Below are positions 27,471 to 40,632 of a stretch of DNA of 64,000 nucleotides, in pieces. The stretch is taken from positions 434,001 to 498,000 of the forward strand of contig NZ_OY764212.1 in assembly GCF_963668165.1 (NCBI RefSeq), given 5' to 3'. This stretch comes from Marispirochaeta sp. (GTDB lineage Bacteria; Spirochaetota; Spirochaetia; JC444; Marispirochaetaceae). Every line of letters begins with the position of its first letter. The stretch's first letter is position 1. The translations under genes were made by a program, and so were the position numbers. The notes below the pieces were generated by a model. It saw only the letters and a program-made list of their open reading frames with translations. It made no database searches and was not told the origin of the DNA.

Positions 27471-27472
27471 CG

Positions 27473-27679
27473 TTATTCCTCCGTAGTAACATTTGCCTTT
27501 TTACAGGCGCTGCTGCAATAAGGAGTATCGGTATCGGGTAGAAAAAACTCTCCGCAAACCGGACAGCGGCGATATTGCCGTGCACATTCGAGGGAACAGA
27601 ACTGCTCCATCTGTACCTTTTCTATATCGACGTAACGGCCGCAGTTTCTGCATCGATAGTATACCGGACCTGATTGCAT
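27473..27679 (-). CDS. Small double zinc-finger protein
   Basis: About 68 residues with CRNCG, a lone CSLEC, CPVCG and CSSAC pairs: two zinc knuckles, the second (FCSLECARQYRRCPVCG, then PYCSSACKK) resembling MYND/TRASH-like cysteine spacing. Start uncertain: ATG 27679 gives a purely zinc-finger protein; ATG 27715 adds 12 hydrophobic residues. Neither has a clear ribosome site. Unknown role; co-transcribed with adk. Confidence 0.6.
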   Translation of the reverse strand: MQSGPVYYRCRNCGRYVDIEKVQMEQFCSLECARQYRRCPVCGEFFLPDTDTPYCSSACKKANVTTEE

Positions 27680-27798
27680 GAAGATATGGTACCATGCAAG
27701 CCAAAGAGATGTCATTAGAGAGTGTTCTGTCCCGCGCTTTTTTATGAAAAAACTTGTCTGGATGAAGAAAATCCACTATCTTAATATATGGAGGATAT

Positions 27799-28188
27799 AT
27801 GAGTTTTCAGGAAAAGTTTAAACAAACTGTATCAAAGGGACTGGAACATTCCCGGTCTTTTTTCAGTTCCGCCAAGGATAAAGCAAAGGAACTGGGTGAT
27901 GTAGGAATCCTCCGTTTTGAAATCCACCAGTTGGAAGAGAAGATAAAAAAGCAGGAGCAGCTGCTTGGGCACCAGACCTATGAATTGCTGGCAGTTGAAG
28001 GCAAACAGAGCCTGACCAGGCGCAGTGCCGGAGTCAAAGAGATCATCGAGGCCTTGGAGGATCTGCAAACCCAGCTTACGGGAAAACGGGTAGTCCTGGA
28101 GGATGTTGAAGCTCGTGAAGGGGCTGCTGCGGAAGCTTCGGAAAGAGAAGTTGAAGACGAAAGCAATTATAAAAAGCGTACTGAATAA
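27799..28188 (+). CDS. Coiled-coil hypothetical protein
   Basis: 129 residues, hydrophilic, with a long predicted coiled coil from about residue 35 to 100 (ILRFEIHQLEEKIKKQEQLL) and an acidic tail. No signal peptide or known domain. TGGAGG precedes the ATG at proper spacing. Stands alone between the adk unit and the rRNA operon. Confidence 0.65.
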   Translation: MSFQEKFKQTVSKGLEHSRSFFSSAKDKAKELGDVGILRFEIHQLEEKIKKQEQLLGHQTYELLAVEGKQSLTRRSAGVKEIIEALEDLQTQLTGKRVVLEDVEAREGAAAEASEREVEDESNYKKRTE

Positions 28189-28236
28189 TAGTCATTTCGG
28201 TCTTTGCAAATATTGATATTTTTCTTCAAGTAATGG

Positions 28237-28265
28237 TTGACACAAATTAGCGGTGATGGTATAAC
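28237..28265 (+). promoter_or_regulatory. Strong rRNA operon promoter
   Basis: Consensus TTGACA (28237-28242), 17-base spacer, TATAAC (28260-28265). AT-rich sequence upstream (28190-28235) could act as an UP element. Confidence 0.75.
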
Positions 28266-28630
28266 TGCGATCACGCTGAAGCGCTGGGGTGATGAGCACT
28301 GGGGAACGGAAGCGTGAAATGATCTTTGTAATACGGGTAACAGTGAATCCGGCCCTCTTGGTACGAGAAGAGAAAAGGGGAACGGTGCGGCGAAAGGGAA
28401 GCTGCACGGCCTTGGGCGACGGGAAGAGGTGTTGCGAAAACCTGCGAAAAGAGAAGGGGCGAAGAAGACCGTTTTTTTTATCTGGATGCGGAAACGCAGA
28501 AAGGGTAGAATAAAAGAAGCGGGAACCTTTGATTGATTCCAATAAATAGTCGAAAGCGGAAGCGAAATATTTGAGTAATCGGACTTTAGAAGTGGTAAAT
28601 TAAGGAGGCTCTTAATTGAGTCTTATTTAT
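28266..28630 (+). other. rRNA leader, about 365 nt
   Basis: No gene. G- and A-rich leader between the promoter and the mature 16S 5' end. A short inverted repeat ATTAAGGAGGCTCTTAAT (around 28599-28617) just before 16S may be part of the processing stalk. I see no clear boxA. Confidence 0.5.
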
Positions 28631-30159
<1,529 letters not shown>

Positions 30160-30342
30160 CTACGAGAGAGGAAAAGGAACGCGTTACTGAGGAAAAGATC
30201 AGTAACAGCTTTTGCTTGACGACACAACTTGATGGAACCCGCTTTTTTGAAAAGAAACAGTCTCTTCGCCCTCTCATTTTAAATAGAGTTGAAAAAGTTT
30301 GGGAATAAGCCTAAGGGGTGTCCCTCGAGGCTTTACAATGCC

Positions 30343-30416
30343 GGGGGTATAGCTCAGTTGGCTAGAGCACTAGATTTGCATTCTAGGGGTCAAGGGTTCG
30401 AGTCCCTTTACCTCCA
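30343..30416 (+). tRNA. tRNA-Ala (anticodon TGC)
   Basis: 74 nt in the 16S-23S spacer; acceptor GGGGGTA/TACCTCC with one G-U pair, anticodon stem CTAGA/TCTAG around TTTGCAT, T-loop TTCGAGT. The CCA is not encoded. A lone tRNA-Ala in the spacer is common; the 16S-to-tRNA spacer (30160-30342) holds no gene. Confidence 0.95.
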
Positions 30417-30586
30417 CATATAATAGAAGAGGGCTGATTGCCTTTAAGGTAATCTTTCCTGACCTGGAAGATCTGATCTTCCGGTCGAAACTGATCTTTT
30501 GACATAGAGAGCCTGAAACATACCGGTTCGACGAAACGGGAAGTAGTCGAACCACATAGGGGAGTTTCAGGGTGTGGTTATAAAAA

Positions 30587-30726
30587 CCCGAAGCGCTAAG
30601 GTGCAGTGAAGAGACGGCTTTGCCGGCTCTGAATCTGCCGAAGGTGCCAAGGGAGACCCGAAGTGCTTACGCGCAGTGAAGATGTGGCTTTGCTACATCT
30701 GAGACTGCCGAAAGGACCAAGGGAGA
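30587..30726 (+). repeat. Two 70-bp tandem repeats in the 16S-23S spacer
   Basis: Unit 1 (30587-30656) and unit 2 (30657-30726) both start CCCGAAG and end CCAAGGGAGA. Each folds an inner hairpin with a CTTTG-type loop, AGAGACGGC.../GCCGGCTCT and AGATGTGGC.../GCTACATCT; stem bases differ between units but pairing is kept. A further hairpin GCTGTCG/CGACAGC follows (30728-30745). The remainder of the 30417-30784 spacer shows no gene. Confidence 0.8.
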
Positions 30727-30784
30727 CGCTGTCGTAGGCGACAGCGGTGACCGCAAAAACAGAGGAAGGAGCACAAACTAATAT

Positions 30785-33689
<2,905 letters not shown>

Positions 33690-33708
33690 ACACCCCTTGA
33701 AAAAAAAA

Positions 33709-35250
33709 TCAAGGATCGATGTTCCAGGGGAGCAGCGCTTTCCAATCCTCCGTTGTCCGCGCCGATGGAGCCAGTTCGAAAACCTTAATCAAATAGTCAT
33801 TAGGATTCACAGAGTTCTGTTTCGCCGTTTCAATCAATGAATACATGGCACAGGAGCTTTCAGCCCCCTTGGGACTTCCCGCAAAGAGCCAGTTCTTCCG
33901 ACCGACGACAAACGGCCGTATAGCCCGCTCGGCAACATTGTTGTCCGGGGTCAGATACGGTGAATCGAGGTACCGAACAAGTTTCGGCCATTCATTCAGA
34001 GTATACCTAATCGCTTTCCCCAAAAGCAGAGACGGTGGCACCTGCAGGCTGCGCTTCTCAAGCCACTCTTTGAACTGCTCCAGGACCGGTTCTACCAGGG
34101 CCTTCCGCTCAGCGACAAACTGCTCGGGACTCAATTCCTTGCCGTGCAAGGTTCCCTCTATTGCATACAGCTTCTTAATTTTGTTGATCGCTTCCTGGGC
34201 ACTTCCGGCCTTCTTGGAAGCCTTCGCGGCCTCATGAAACTTCCGCCTTGCATGCGCCATACATCCGACATGAATGATGTCAGCGTTTCCAGCGAGTGCT
34301 GTCTTATAGGCTTCATACCCATCGGTCTGGAGATAACCGCTGAACCGGTTAAGAATATCTGTAATGTGCCTGGAACCCCTCGTTTCCCGGTATGAATAGA
34401 GGACCGCAGGCTTCTTCGGCGGACCGCCACGGGCAAGCCACATATAGGATTTTGATGTGTTCTTTTTCTCACTTTCTCCCATCACCTGGACAGGAGTTTC
34501 GTCCATGTTGATGACAGGCCCACTGTGAATATGCTCCTTCAACCGTTCAATCAGCGGCTCAATCTTCTCAAACGCCGCCTGCTGCCAGTTACTCATATTC
34601 TGCCGACTTATGTGGATGCCGATACGTTCGAACCGCTTCTCCTGCCGGTAATATGGGAGATGATCGATAAACTTATTGACGATGATGAACGAAAGCAGGC
34701 TGGGAGTAGCGATACTCTTCGGAATAATAGCAGGCCGAACATCGGCTATTCGTACAGCAGGATTCTCTTCATCACCGGACCCTTCGCACGCTTTACAGCC
34801 ATATTTCGGACGGACAATCCGTTCTACCCACATTTTCGGCGGAATTACGTGAAGCTTCTCCGAGGTCTCCTCACCGATTCTCGTCAGCGTATGGCCGCAG
34901 GCGCACTGCTTCTCCTCTTCCGGTATATCGATTATCACTTCTTCACGGGGAATACTCTCATCAATCGGCTTTCTGCCGGGGTTCTTACGTTGGTACGCTT
35001 TTATGACCGTGGTTGAATCTTCGGTATCCTGCTCCGGCGGGGTACTTTCCTCACTGTCGAATAGAAACTGCTGCCTTTCCTCCAGGAGTTCTTTTTCGCT
35101 TTTGCGTCCGAACTTCTGAAGTAAGAGTAGTTTATACTGCTCTTCAAGGGAGGCATACCGGTTTTCCCACGCGCGAACAGCTTTGTCTGCTTTCTCTTCG
35201 ATCGAGTAAATGTATTCCTGTACTTCCGGAGGAAGTGTTGCAACATCCAT
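33709..35250 (-). CDS. tnpC: IS66 family transposase TnpC
   Basis: 513 residues. N-terminal coiled coil (SLEEQYKLLLLQKFGRKSE), a zinc-finger CACGHTLTRIGEE...YGCKACEG, then the DDE core: NMDETPVQV, the TDGYEAYK segment with HVGCMAHARRKFHEA, and the C-terminal NNVAERAIRPFVVGRKNWL. All three acidic residues of the family seem present, so the transposase looks intact. It ends DP and a stop inside a small palindrome. Confidence 0.95.
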   Translation of the reverse strand: MDVATLPPEVQEYIYSIEEKADKAVRAWENRYASLEEQYKLLLLQKFGRKSEKELLEERQQFLFDSEESTPPEQDTEDSTTVIKAYQRKNPGRKPIDESIPREEVIIDIPEEEKQCACGHTLTRIGEETSEKLHVIPPKMWVERIVRPKYGCKACEGSGDEENPAVRIADVRPAIIPKSIATPSLLSFIIVNKFIDHLPYYRQEKRFERIGIHISRQNMSNWQQAAFEKIEPLIERLKEHIHSGPVINMDETPVQVMGESEKKNTSKSYMWLARGGPPKKPAVLYSYRETRGSRHITDILNRFSGYLQTDGYEAYKTALAGNADIIHVGCMAHARRKFHEAAKASKKAGSAQEAINKIKKLYAIEGTLHGKELSPEQFVAERKALVEPVLEQFKEWLEKRSLQVPPSLLLGKAIRYTLNEWPKLVRYLDSPYLTPDNNVAERAIRPFVVGRKNWLFAGSPKGAESSCAMYSLIETAKQNSVNPNDYLIKVFELAPSARTTEDWKALLPWNIDP

Positions 35251-35355
35251 CGTGTCTGGAATTCTAGCATGCCTTTGCCTGCATGTAAATTCCTGTCTGG
35301 CAGATATTTCTATGAAACGTGCGAATATTTCAACGCAGTATGCTCATGCCGGAAA

Positions 35356-35670
35356 TCAATCCCCTTCAAGAGGAGCGATAACTGTTCGGTGCTGATCTGT
35401 CGCGCATCCTCCTGGGTCATGGGCCAGGGGAATTTGTGCTTCTCTAATCTTTTCTGCCAGAGACAAAAAACCGTTCCGGTCCCAGTAGAGGGCTTTGAGT
35501 ATCCGCCGCTGCCGATTACAAAACAGGTAGAGGCTGCCGGAGAGGGGATTCTGATACATGTAATCCTGCACCATTACCGTCAGGCCGTTTATTGCCTTGT
35601 GCATGTCGGTGTGACCGGGACGGACATAGATTTCAATTGTTGACAGATCAAGCAGCATCGATGGCTCCAA
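35356..35670 (-). CDS. tnpB: IS66 accessory protein TnpB
   Basis: 104 residues of the IS66 Orf2 family, with IYVRPGHTDMHKAINGLTVMV and SGSLYLFCNRQRRILKALYWDRNGF. It is needed with TnpA for IS66 transposition. It starts within the end of tnpA (22-base overlap) after GGAG, implying translational coupling. Confidence 0.93.
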   Translation of the reverse strand: MEPSMLLDLSTIEIYVRPGHTDMHKAINGLTVMVQDYMYQNPLSGSLYLFCNRQRRILKALYWDRNGFLSLAEKIREAQIPLAHDPGGCATDQHRTVIAPLEGD

Positions 35671-35974
35671 GGAGCATCAGGACACTTTTTAATGATTCTA
35701 TCCCGATATTAGCCGGTAGATGGATACGAACATCCCGACGTTCAATACAGATACCTGCTGAAGAGTTACCGATTGTGTGCTTATTCGGCTGTACTTTTAC
35801 CAGCAATGGCGAAGATGCTGATTCTCTGGCAGTACGTTTCTTCTCGGCTTTTACCCAACTGTAGAAGATCGTTGAAACAATGTCATGTTCACGGCAATAT
35901 GCCTGGCCGCTCAGACCGCTTGAACGCCATGCCGCTAAATGGGTTGCTTGTTCTTCACTGCTGTATTTCTGCAT
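35648..35974 (-). CDS. tnpA: IS66 accessory protein TnpA
   Basis: 108 residues with an N-terminal helix-turn-helix (AAWRSSGLSGQAYCREHDIVSTIFYSWVKA), typical of IS66 TnpA. AAGGAG precedes the ATG. The upstream 75 bases to the IS end are the expected terminal non-coding segment. Confidence 0.9.
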   Translation of the reverse strand: MQKYSSEEQATHLAAWRSSGLSGQAYCREHDIVSTIFYSWVKAEKKRTARESASSPLLVKVQPNKHTIGNSSAGICIERRDVRIHLPANIGIESLKSVLMLLGAIDAA

Positions 35975-36090
35975 CTTGATTCTCCTTATGGAAACCCATT
36001 GTAGATGCAGATCAGTGCCTTTTGTAGGTGCGGTTTAATTGACGCTTACTTGTACTCCCCCTAAAAGCATGATCAATCAGGAGGAGTACA

Positions 36091-37645
36091 TTGCCAAAAA
36101 AGAGGACGAGTATGAACAAAATCCGGGATATAATACGGCTTGCCGAGGCGTCGTTGAGCCAGCGGCAGATTGCAAATGCTCTGAATATCTCACGACCGGT
36201 TGTTGCGGACACAAGTGAGAAAATCAAAGGCGCCGGTCTTACCTACACCCAGATCAAATCAATGCCAGACTCTGAGCTGAGCCAGTATTTTATCAAAGCA
36301 CAAAAGCCTTCCAGTAAATCAATGGAATTGAAGGAGCAATTTCCCCACTATGCGAAAGAGCTGAAAAAAACCGGTGTCACTCTTACCCACTTATGGGAAG
36401 AGTATCTGTCTGTAGAATCCGCAGGGGCTCAAGTACACGCAGTTTTGCTACCACTTTCAGCAGTGGCGGCAGGATGAGAAACTCTCCATGCACATCGAAC
36501 ACAAGGCCGGCGATAAAATGTTTGTAGATTATACCGGTAAGAAGATGGTTCTAACCGATAGAAAAACCGGTATAACCAGAGATGCCGAAGTCTTCGTGGC
36601 TATTCTGCCAGCAAGCCGGCTGACATATGCGGAAGCTTCCGAAAGCCAAACCCAGGAAGATTTTGTCCGATCCAATGAGCGAGCCCTTCGGTACATAGAG
36701 GGCGTTCCCGCCGCTATTGTTCCCGACAATTTGAAGGCGGGGGTACTGAAGGCGTGTATGTATGAGCCGGACCTCAACCTGCTGTTTGCTGACTTTGCCG
36801 AATACTATCGGACAGCGATCCTTCCCACCAGGGCACGGAAACCAAAGGATAAAGCCCATGTCGAGAACGCGGTAAAGATTATCTATCAACGGGTGTTTGC
36901 CCCACTCCGTAACAGAACCTTTTACAGCATCGAAGAGCTTAATCTGGCGATCAAGGACCGGCTCGAGGACCATAATAACCGAAAACTGACCAAGATGACA
37001 GTTTCCCGGCGCGAACTCTTCGAAGAAGTCGAAAGGAGTGAACTTACCCCCCTGCCAATCCATCAGTATCCCATTAACCACATCCAGCCTAATAGCCTTG
37101 TTCAGTTCAATTATCACGTGGAACTCAAGGAAGACCGCAATTACTACAGTGTTCCCTATGCACTGAAGGGCCAACGGGTAAAACTCATCTACGATGAGAG
37201 GATTGTTTCGATTTATCACGACAACATCCGCATAGCTCTTCACAAAAGATGTTGCCACAACAATAAGTACACCACAATGAGAGACCATATGCCGTCGAAG
37301 CACCGCTTTGACGACAAGTGGAATCCGGACAAGCTGAAATGGTGGGCTGGAAACGTCGGTAATGATACCCTGCGGGCGGTTACCCACATTCTTGAATCCA
37401 AGCCTCATCCGGAACAGGCCTATAAATCGTGTATGGGCATCCTGTCTCAGGCAACAAAGCACGGTCACGCGATCCTCAATATGGCCTGTCGGATAGCCTG
37501 CAACGCAGAACGGATAAACTACGGCTTTATTTCAAAGGAGGTCGAAAAGCTTAAAATTATGTACGAACAGGAGGAACAGCAGAAACAGTACAGTCTGCTT
37601 CCCGCCATCCATGAAAATATTCGTGGAGAAAAATATTATACCTAG
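36091..37645 (+). pseudogene. istA: istA transposase (IS21), frameshifted
   Basis: Two adjacent frames together make an IstA of normal length. The first (36091-36477) has the HTH LSQRQIANALNISRPVVAD and ends out of frame; the second resumes near 36440 (YTQFCYHFQQWRQDEK) through the DDE core (MFVDYTGKKM, VPDNLKAGV, KDKAHVENAV) to 37645. The shift lies near GCAGGGGCTCAAGTACACG (about 36420-36440) and is explained by a single extra base. TTG start with GGAGGAG upstream. Confidence 0.88.
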
Positions 37646-37654
37646 GAGACAACG

Positions 37655-38382
37655 ATGAACAACAATCACGCAACCATTTCCAAAATGCATGACATGCGGA
37701 TGCATGGTATGGCACGGGCCTTTCAGACGACCCTTGAAACAGGGATGCACTCCCAGTTTACCCTGGATGAGCTTTTATCACATCTGATTGATGCGGAGTG
37801 GGATGACCGCCATTTTCGCAAACGTGAACGGCTTCGCAAAACAGCCAACTTTCGCTATCAGGCTTCTTTCGAGGAGCTTGATTTCACTCTCAACCGCAAT
37901 CTTGACAAAAACCACATGCTCAGGTTTTCCGACTGCGGGTGGGTTAAGGAGCACCGGGATATTCTCATTACCGGACCAACCGGGGTAGGGAAGAGTTTTA
38001 TCGGGAGTGCTCTCGGTAACCTGGCTTGCGACCATGGATTCAAGGTTTACTATCAGATTGCAGGACGCTTATTGGGCTCATTGAAAGCAGCAAAGAAAGA
38101 CGGTACGTATCTCAAGACTTTACCGAAGATCCTGAAAAATGATGTGTTAATCCTGGAAGACTTCGGTCTTAGTCCTTTTGATGAAGAGGGTCGCCTGGCT
38201 CTGCTCGATATTCTGGAAGATCGGCATGGGAGGAAATCTACTATCTTCCTGTCGCTTCATGGCACGGGATCATCGGTGACTCCACCATCGCCGATGCCAT
38301 TATGGATCGAATTGTCTACGGCGCATTCCGAATTGAGCTTCAGGGAGAATCAATCCGAAAGAAAATGTACCGAAATAAGTAG
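37655..38382 (+). pseudogene. istB: istB ATPase (IS21), frameshifted
   Basis: An AAA+ transposition helper: Walker A GPTGVGKSF and Walker B VLILEDFGLSP are intact. After RHGRKSTI the frame is lost: the expected sensor segment (STI-ITSQ-LPV) is partly missing and the normal C-terminus ([23 protein letters not shown] ... KKMYRNK) continues in another frame to a stop at 38382. This fits a small deletion of about ten bases near 38245. Confidence 0.88.
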
Positions 38383-38491
38383 CACAAACCTGCCACCTCA
38401 GGTTACTATTTCAGCAGGTTGATTGAGGGGCACAGGGTGGCAGGATTCAACCGGAATCAGTGGCAGTTTTAACCGGAATGTCCAAGCACAC

Positions 38492-39034
38492 GAATCAGCA
38501 CTTGATATTGGAAGTGGATTAGGGTTGTTTTCATATAAAATATCTTCCATCTTTAAAGAAGTTTTGAGTTTAGAACCCGATCAAAAATCGATTGATTATT
38601 CCAAAACGCAATATGGAGGATTGCCAAATGTTGTTTATTTAAATGATTCATTTATGGAATATAATTTTACAGACCAGAAATTTGATTTTGTAGCTGCAAT
38701 AGCATCAATTCATCATATGGATTTTGCTTCTTCATTAGAGAAAATGAGATCATTGCTTAACCCGGGTGGAAAAATCATTATTTTAGGTCTGTATAAGGAA
38801 TCATCAGTAACTGATTTGATTATCAGCTTAATTGCCATTTTACCTAATTTCATTCTTAATTTATTATCAAAAAAGAATGAGAGGCAGGATTGTGATATGA
38901 TAACGGCATTCCCAACAATGACAATAAAAGAAATAAAAAATGCAGCATCAGAAATCCTGAAAAAATATCGATTTAGGCGACATCTCTTTTGGAGATATTC
39001 AATACAATATGAATCTGATTCTTCGCCCCAATAA
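38492..39034 (+). pseudogene. SAM methyltransferase, 5' end removed by IS21
   Basis: Class I methyltransferase motif I ALDIGSGLGLFSYKIS lies right at the IS21 edge; motif IV region FDFVAAIASIHHMDF and a following NPGGKIIILG strand are normal. The expected N-terminal 40 or so residues are absent, and the frame open into IS21 is artificial. AT-rich, unlike the flanking backbone. The attC-like site A follows the stop by 14 bases, so this was probably a cassette gene before the IS insertion. Confidence 0.75.
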
Positions 39035-39045
39035 AAAAATTACTA

Positions 39046-39211
39046 CCCATAACAGCAAGTACCCGGCTCCGCTTCGCTCCGGCCCGAATTGTCCTTTGTC
39101 ATTTCTTTTGCAGAAATTAAGAGTAGGGTGTACATTTATTATTAGCAAGCAAAAGAAACGCCAATCGGCTTCGCCGAGCGGCCAACTTCGGGTACTTGCG
39201 AAACGTCTATG
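39046..39211 (+). repeat. attC-like recombination site A
   Basis: CATAACAGC (39048-39056) and GCGAAACGTCT (39198-39208) border a perfect 10-bp inverted repeat GCAAGTACCC (39055-39064)/GGGTACTTGC (39190-39199). Inner GC-rich hairpins with CTTCG-type loops follow, as in long attC sites. The terminal triplet is GTC rather than the usual GTT, so activity is uncertain. Confidence 0.6.
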
Positions 39212-39255
39212 TGAAATACCAGCCTATATTTTTTGAGATATATGGAGAATATATC

Positions 39256-39708
39256 ATGGATATTAAAATTATAAATGAAAACAAAGATGATTTTATGGAT
39301 TTATTGTTATTGGGTGATGAACAAGAAAATATGATTAAAAAATATCTGTACAAAGGTAATTTATTTGCATTATATGATAATGACTTAAAAACTATTTCTG
39401 TAGTTACTAAAGAAGATGATGAGACTTATGAAATAAAAAATTTAGCGACATATGAGAAATACCATGGGAAAGGATATGGTACTCATATGTTAGAATTTAT
39501 TATTGAAGAATTTAAAAGTAAATGTAAAAGATTGTCGTTAGGAACCGGAGATATTAGCAGTATTTTATCGTATTATAAAAAGTTTGGGTTTGTTTATTCA
39601 CACACAATTAAAAACTTTTTTGTGGATAACTATGATCATGAAATGTTTGAAGATGGAAAACAACTAGTGGATATGATTTATTTGAAATTAGAATATAATA
39701 AATGGTAG
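39256..39708 (+). CDS. GNAT-family N-acetyltransferase (cassette gene)
   Basis: 150 residues. The acetyl-CoA loop is YHGKGYGTHMLEFIIEEF (Q/RxxGxG/A-type), with a later Y-x-K-x-G-F segment YYKKFGFVYSH. Substrate unknown. GGAGA precedes the ATG. Strongly AT-rich and A-ending codons. Flanked by attC-like sites A and B at 45 and 19 bases, with no promoter of its own visible: the layout of a mobile gene cassette. Confidence 0.85.
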   Translation: MDIKIINENKDDFMDLLLLGDEQENMIKKYLYKGNLFALYDNDLKTISVVTKEDDETYEIKNLATYEKYHGKGYGTHMLEFIIEEFKSKCKRLSLGTGDISSILSYYKKFGFVYSHTIKNFFVDNYDHEMFEDGKQLVDMIYLKLEYNKW

Positions 39709-39726
39709 TAGAAGAGACAGGTACTT

Positions 39727-39809
39727 CACATAACAGCGAATAGGCGGTTCCGCTTCGCTTCACTCAAATTGGCCTTCGGCCAACTACGCATATTCGCGAA
39801 ACGTCTGAC
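39727..39809 (+). repeat. attC-like recombination site B
   Basis: CATAACAGC (39729-39737) and GCGAAACGTCT (39796-39806), sharing both boxes with site A. Arms GCGAATA (39736-39742)/TATTCGC (39791-39797) pair; the interior has CCGCTTCGCTTCACTC and GGCCTTCGGCC hairpins. About 83 bp, the typical attC size. Confidence 0.65.
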
Positions 39810-39830
39810 ATCTTGAAAATATATAAACGC

Positions 39831-39859
39831 TTGACGTTAATGACGTATAGGGTTAATAT
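39831..39859 (+). promoter_or_regulatory. higBA promoter with putative operator
   Basis: TTGACG (39831-39836), 17-base spacer, TAATAT (39854-39859). The spacer holds ACGTTAATGACGT, a near-palindrome resembling known HigA operators, so autoregulation by HigA is likely. Confidence 0.65.
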
Positions 39860-39864
39860 GAATA

Positions 39865-40146
39865 GTGATTGATTCATTTAAGGATAAGGATACAAAGAAG
39901 ATTTGGAATGAAATATACTCAAAACGATTTCCGAAAGATGTTCAACGTATTGGATTGAGGAAACTAATTCTTTTACATCGTTCTAAAGATGTGAATGATT
40001 TAAGAATCCCACCTGGTAATAGATTAGAACAATTATCAGGAGATCGAAAGGGCCAGTACAGCATAAGAATAAATGCTCAATGGCGAATTTGCTTTTTTTG
40101 GAACAATGGTGTTGCAAGCGAAGTAGAAATTACTGATTATCATTAG
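39865..40146 (+). CDS. higB: HigB-type mRNA interferase toxin
   Basis: 93 residues of the RelE/HigB fold: FKDKDTKKIWNEIYSKRFPKDV, then the LRIPPGNRLEQLSGDRKGQYSIRINAQWRICF core, ending VEITDYH. The family cuts mRNA on the ribosome. GTG start; the upstream ATG is out of frame. Toxin-first order and the 14-base gap to higA fit HigBA. Lies in the attC-flanked array; the pair carries its own promoter, as usual for cassette-borne toxin-antitoxin genes. Confidence 0.88.
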   Translation: MIDSFKDKDTKKIWNEIYSKRFPKDVQRIGLRKLILLHRSKDVNDLRIPPGNRLEQLSGDRKGQYSIRINAQWRICFFWNNGVASEVEITDYH

Positions 40147-40160
40147 CAGAGGATAGAAAT

Positions 40161-40454
40161 ATGGAAAGGATACCAACAATTACACCAGGTGAGATTCTAT
40201 TAGAAGAGTTTCTCAAACCAATGAATATAACAGCGTACCGTTTAGCAAAAGATACAAATGTTCCGGCAACAAGAATTTCGCAGATACTTAAAGGCAATCG
40301 AAAGATAACCGCTGATACAGCTTTAAGATTTTCGAAGTACTTTGGGAATTCAGCTGACTTTTGGTTAGGGATACAGGATGAATATGATTTAAGAACCGAG
40401 AGTAAAAGAATAGCCTACGAATTAGAAAAAATTCCTAAAGTTAAAGCATCATAG
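40161..40454 (+). CDS. higA: HigA antitoxin (HTH)
   Basis: 97 residues with the XRE-type HTH seen in HigA: PGEILLEEFLKPMNITAYRLA, VPATRISQILKGNRKITADTALRFSKYFG. It neutralises HigB and represses its own promoter. Ribosome site AGAGGA ahead of the ATG. The AT-rich codon use matches the other cassette genes. Confidence 0.92.
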   Translation: MERIPTITPGEILLEEFLKPMNITAYRLAKDTNVPATRISQILKGNRKITADTALRFSKYFGNSADFWLGIQDEYDLRTESKRIAYELEKIPKVKAS

Positions 40455-40462
40455 TTAAATCT

Positions 40463-40632
40463 CGAAACGTTATATAACAGCGGTCAAGCGTCTCCGGCCA
40501 AATTTCGCTTCGTCATGGCTCTTACGAGTGAAGATCCAGGAGTGGTGTGATACAGTCAAAGGCGAAGATGGCATTGCTGTAGAAGAGCAAAAGCGCATGC
40601 CAACCGACTTCGCCGGACACGAAACAACGCAC
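40463..40632 (+). repeat. Degenerate attC-like site C
   Basis: CGAAACGTTAT (40463-40473) abuts ATAACAGC (40474-40481), the same boxes as sites A and B, here with the canonical GTT. Farther on, GTCTCCGG pairs imperfectly with CCGGACAC (about 40489/40615), and the right end CGAAAC (about 40619) lacks a good GTT. Likely a worn attC behind the higBA cassette. Confidence 0.4.

Larger units (their letters stand above)
33690..36049 (-). mobile_element. IS66-family insertion sequence
   Basis: Carries tnpA-tnpB-tnpC in the usual order on the minus strand. The left end is clear: read on the minus strand from 36049 it starts GTAAGCGTCAATTAAACC, a typical IS66 terminus. The matching inverted repeat is not found at the 23S side; the boundary there (about 33690) is set only by where 23S homology ends. 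The hairpin CCTTGA-A8-TCAAGG (33695-33714) overlaps the tnpC stop. Confidence 0.85.
36050..38490 (+). mobile_element. Decayed IS21-family insertion sequence
   Basis: Contains istA and istB in order, both frameshifted. The right end carries the usual sub-terminal repeats, GGATTCAACCGGAA and TTTTAACCGGAATGTCCA (38441-38484). The left terminus with matching repeats is not visible: IS66 begins directly upstream, so IS66 probably lies within or against the IS21 left end. Right boundary is approximate. Confidence 0.8.

Noticed and set aside
30587-30726. Tandem repeat considered as a CRISPR array
   Set aside because: Only two adjacent 70-bp units without spacers, inside an rRNA spacer; no cas genes in the window.
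36551-37468. Minus-strand 305-codon frame in IS21
   Set aside because: Shadow of istA, whose transposase motifs are obvious on the plus strand.
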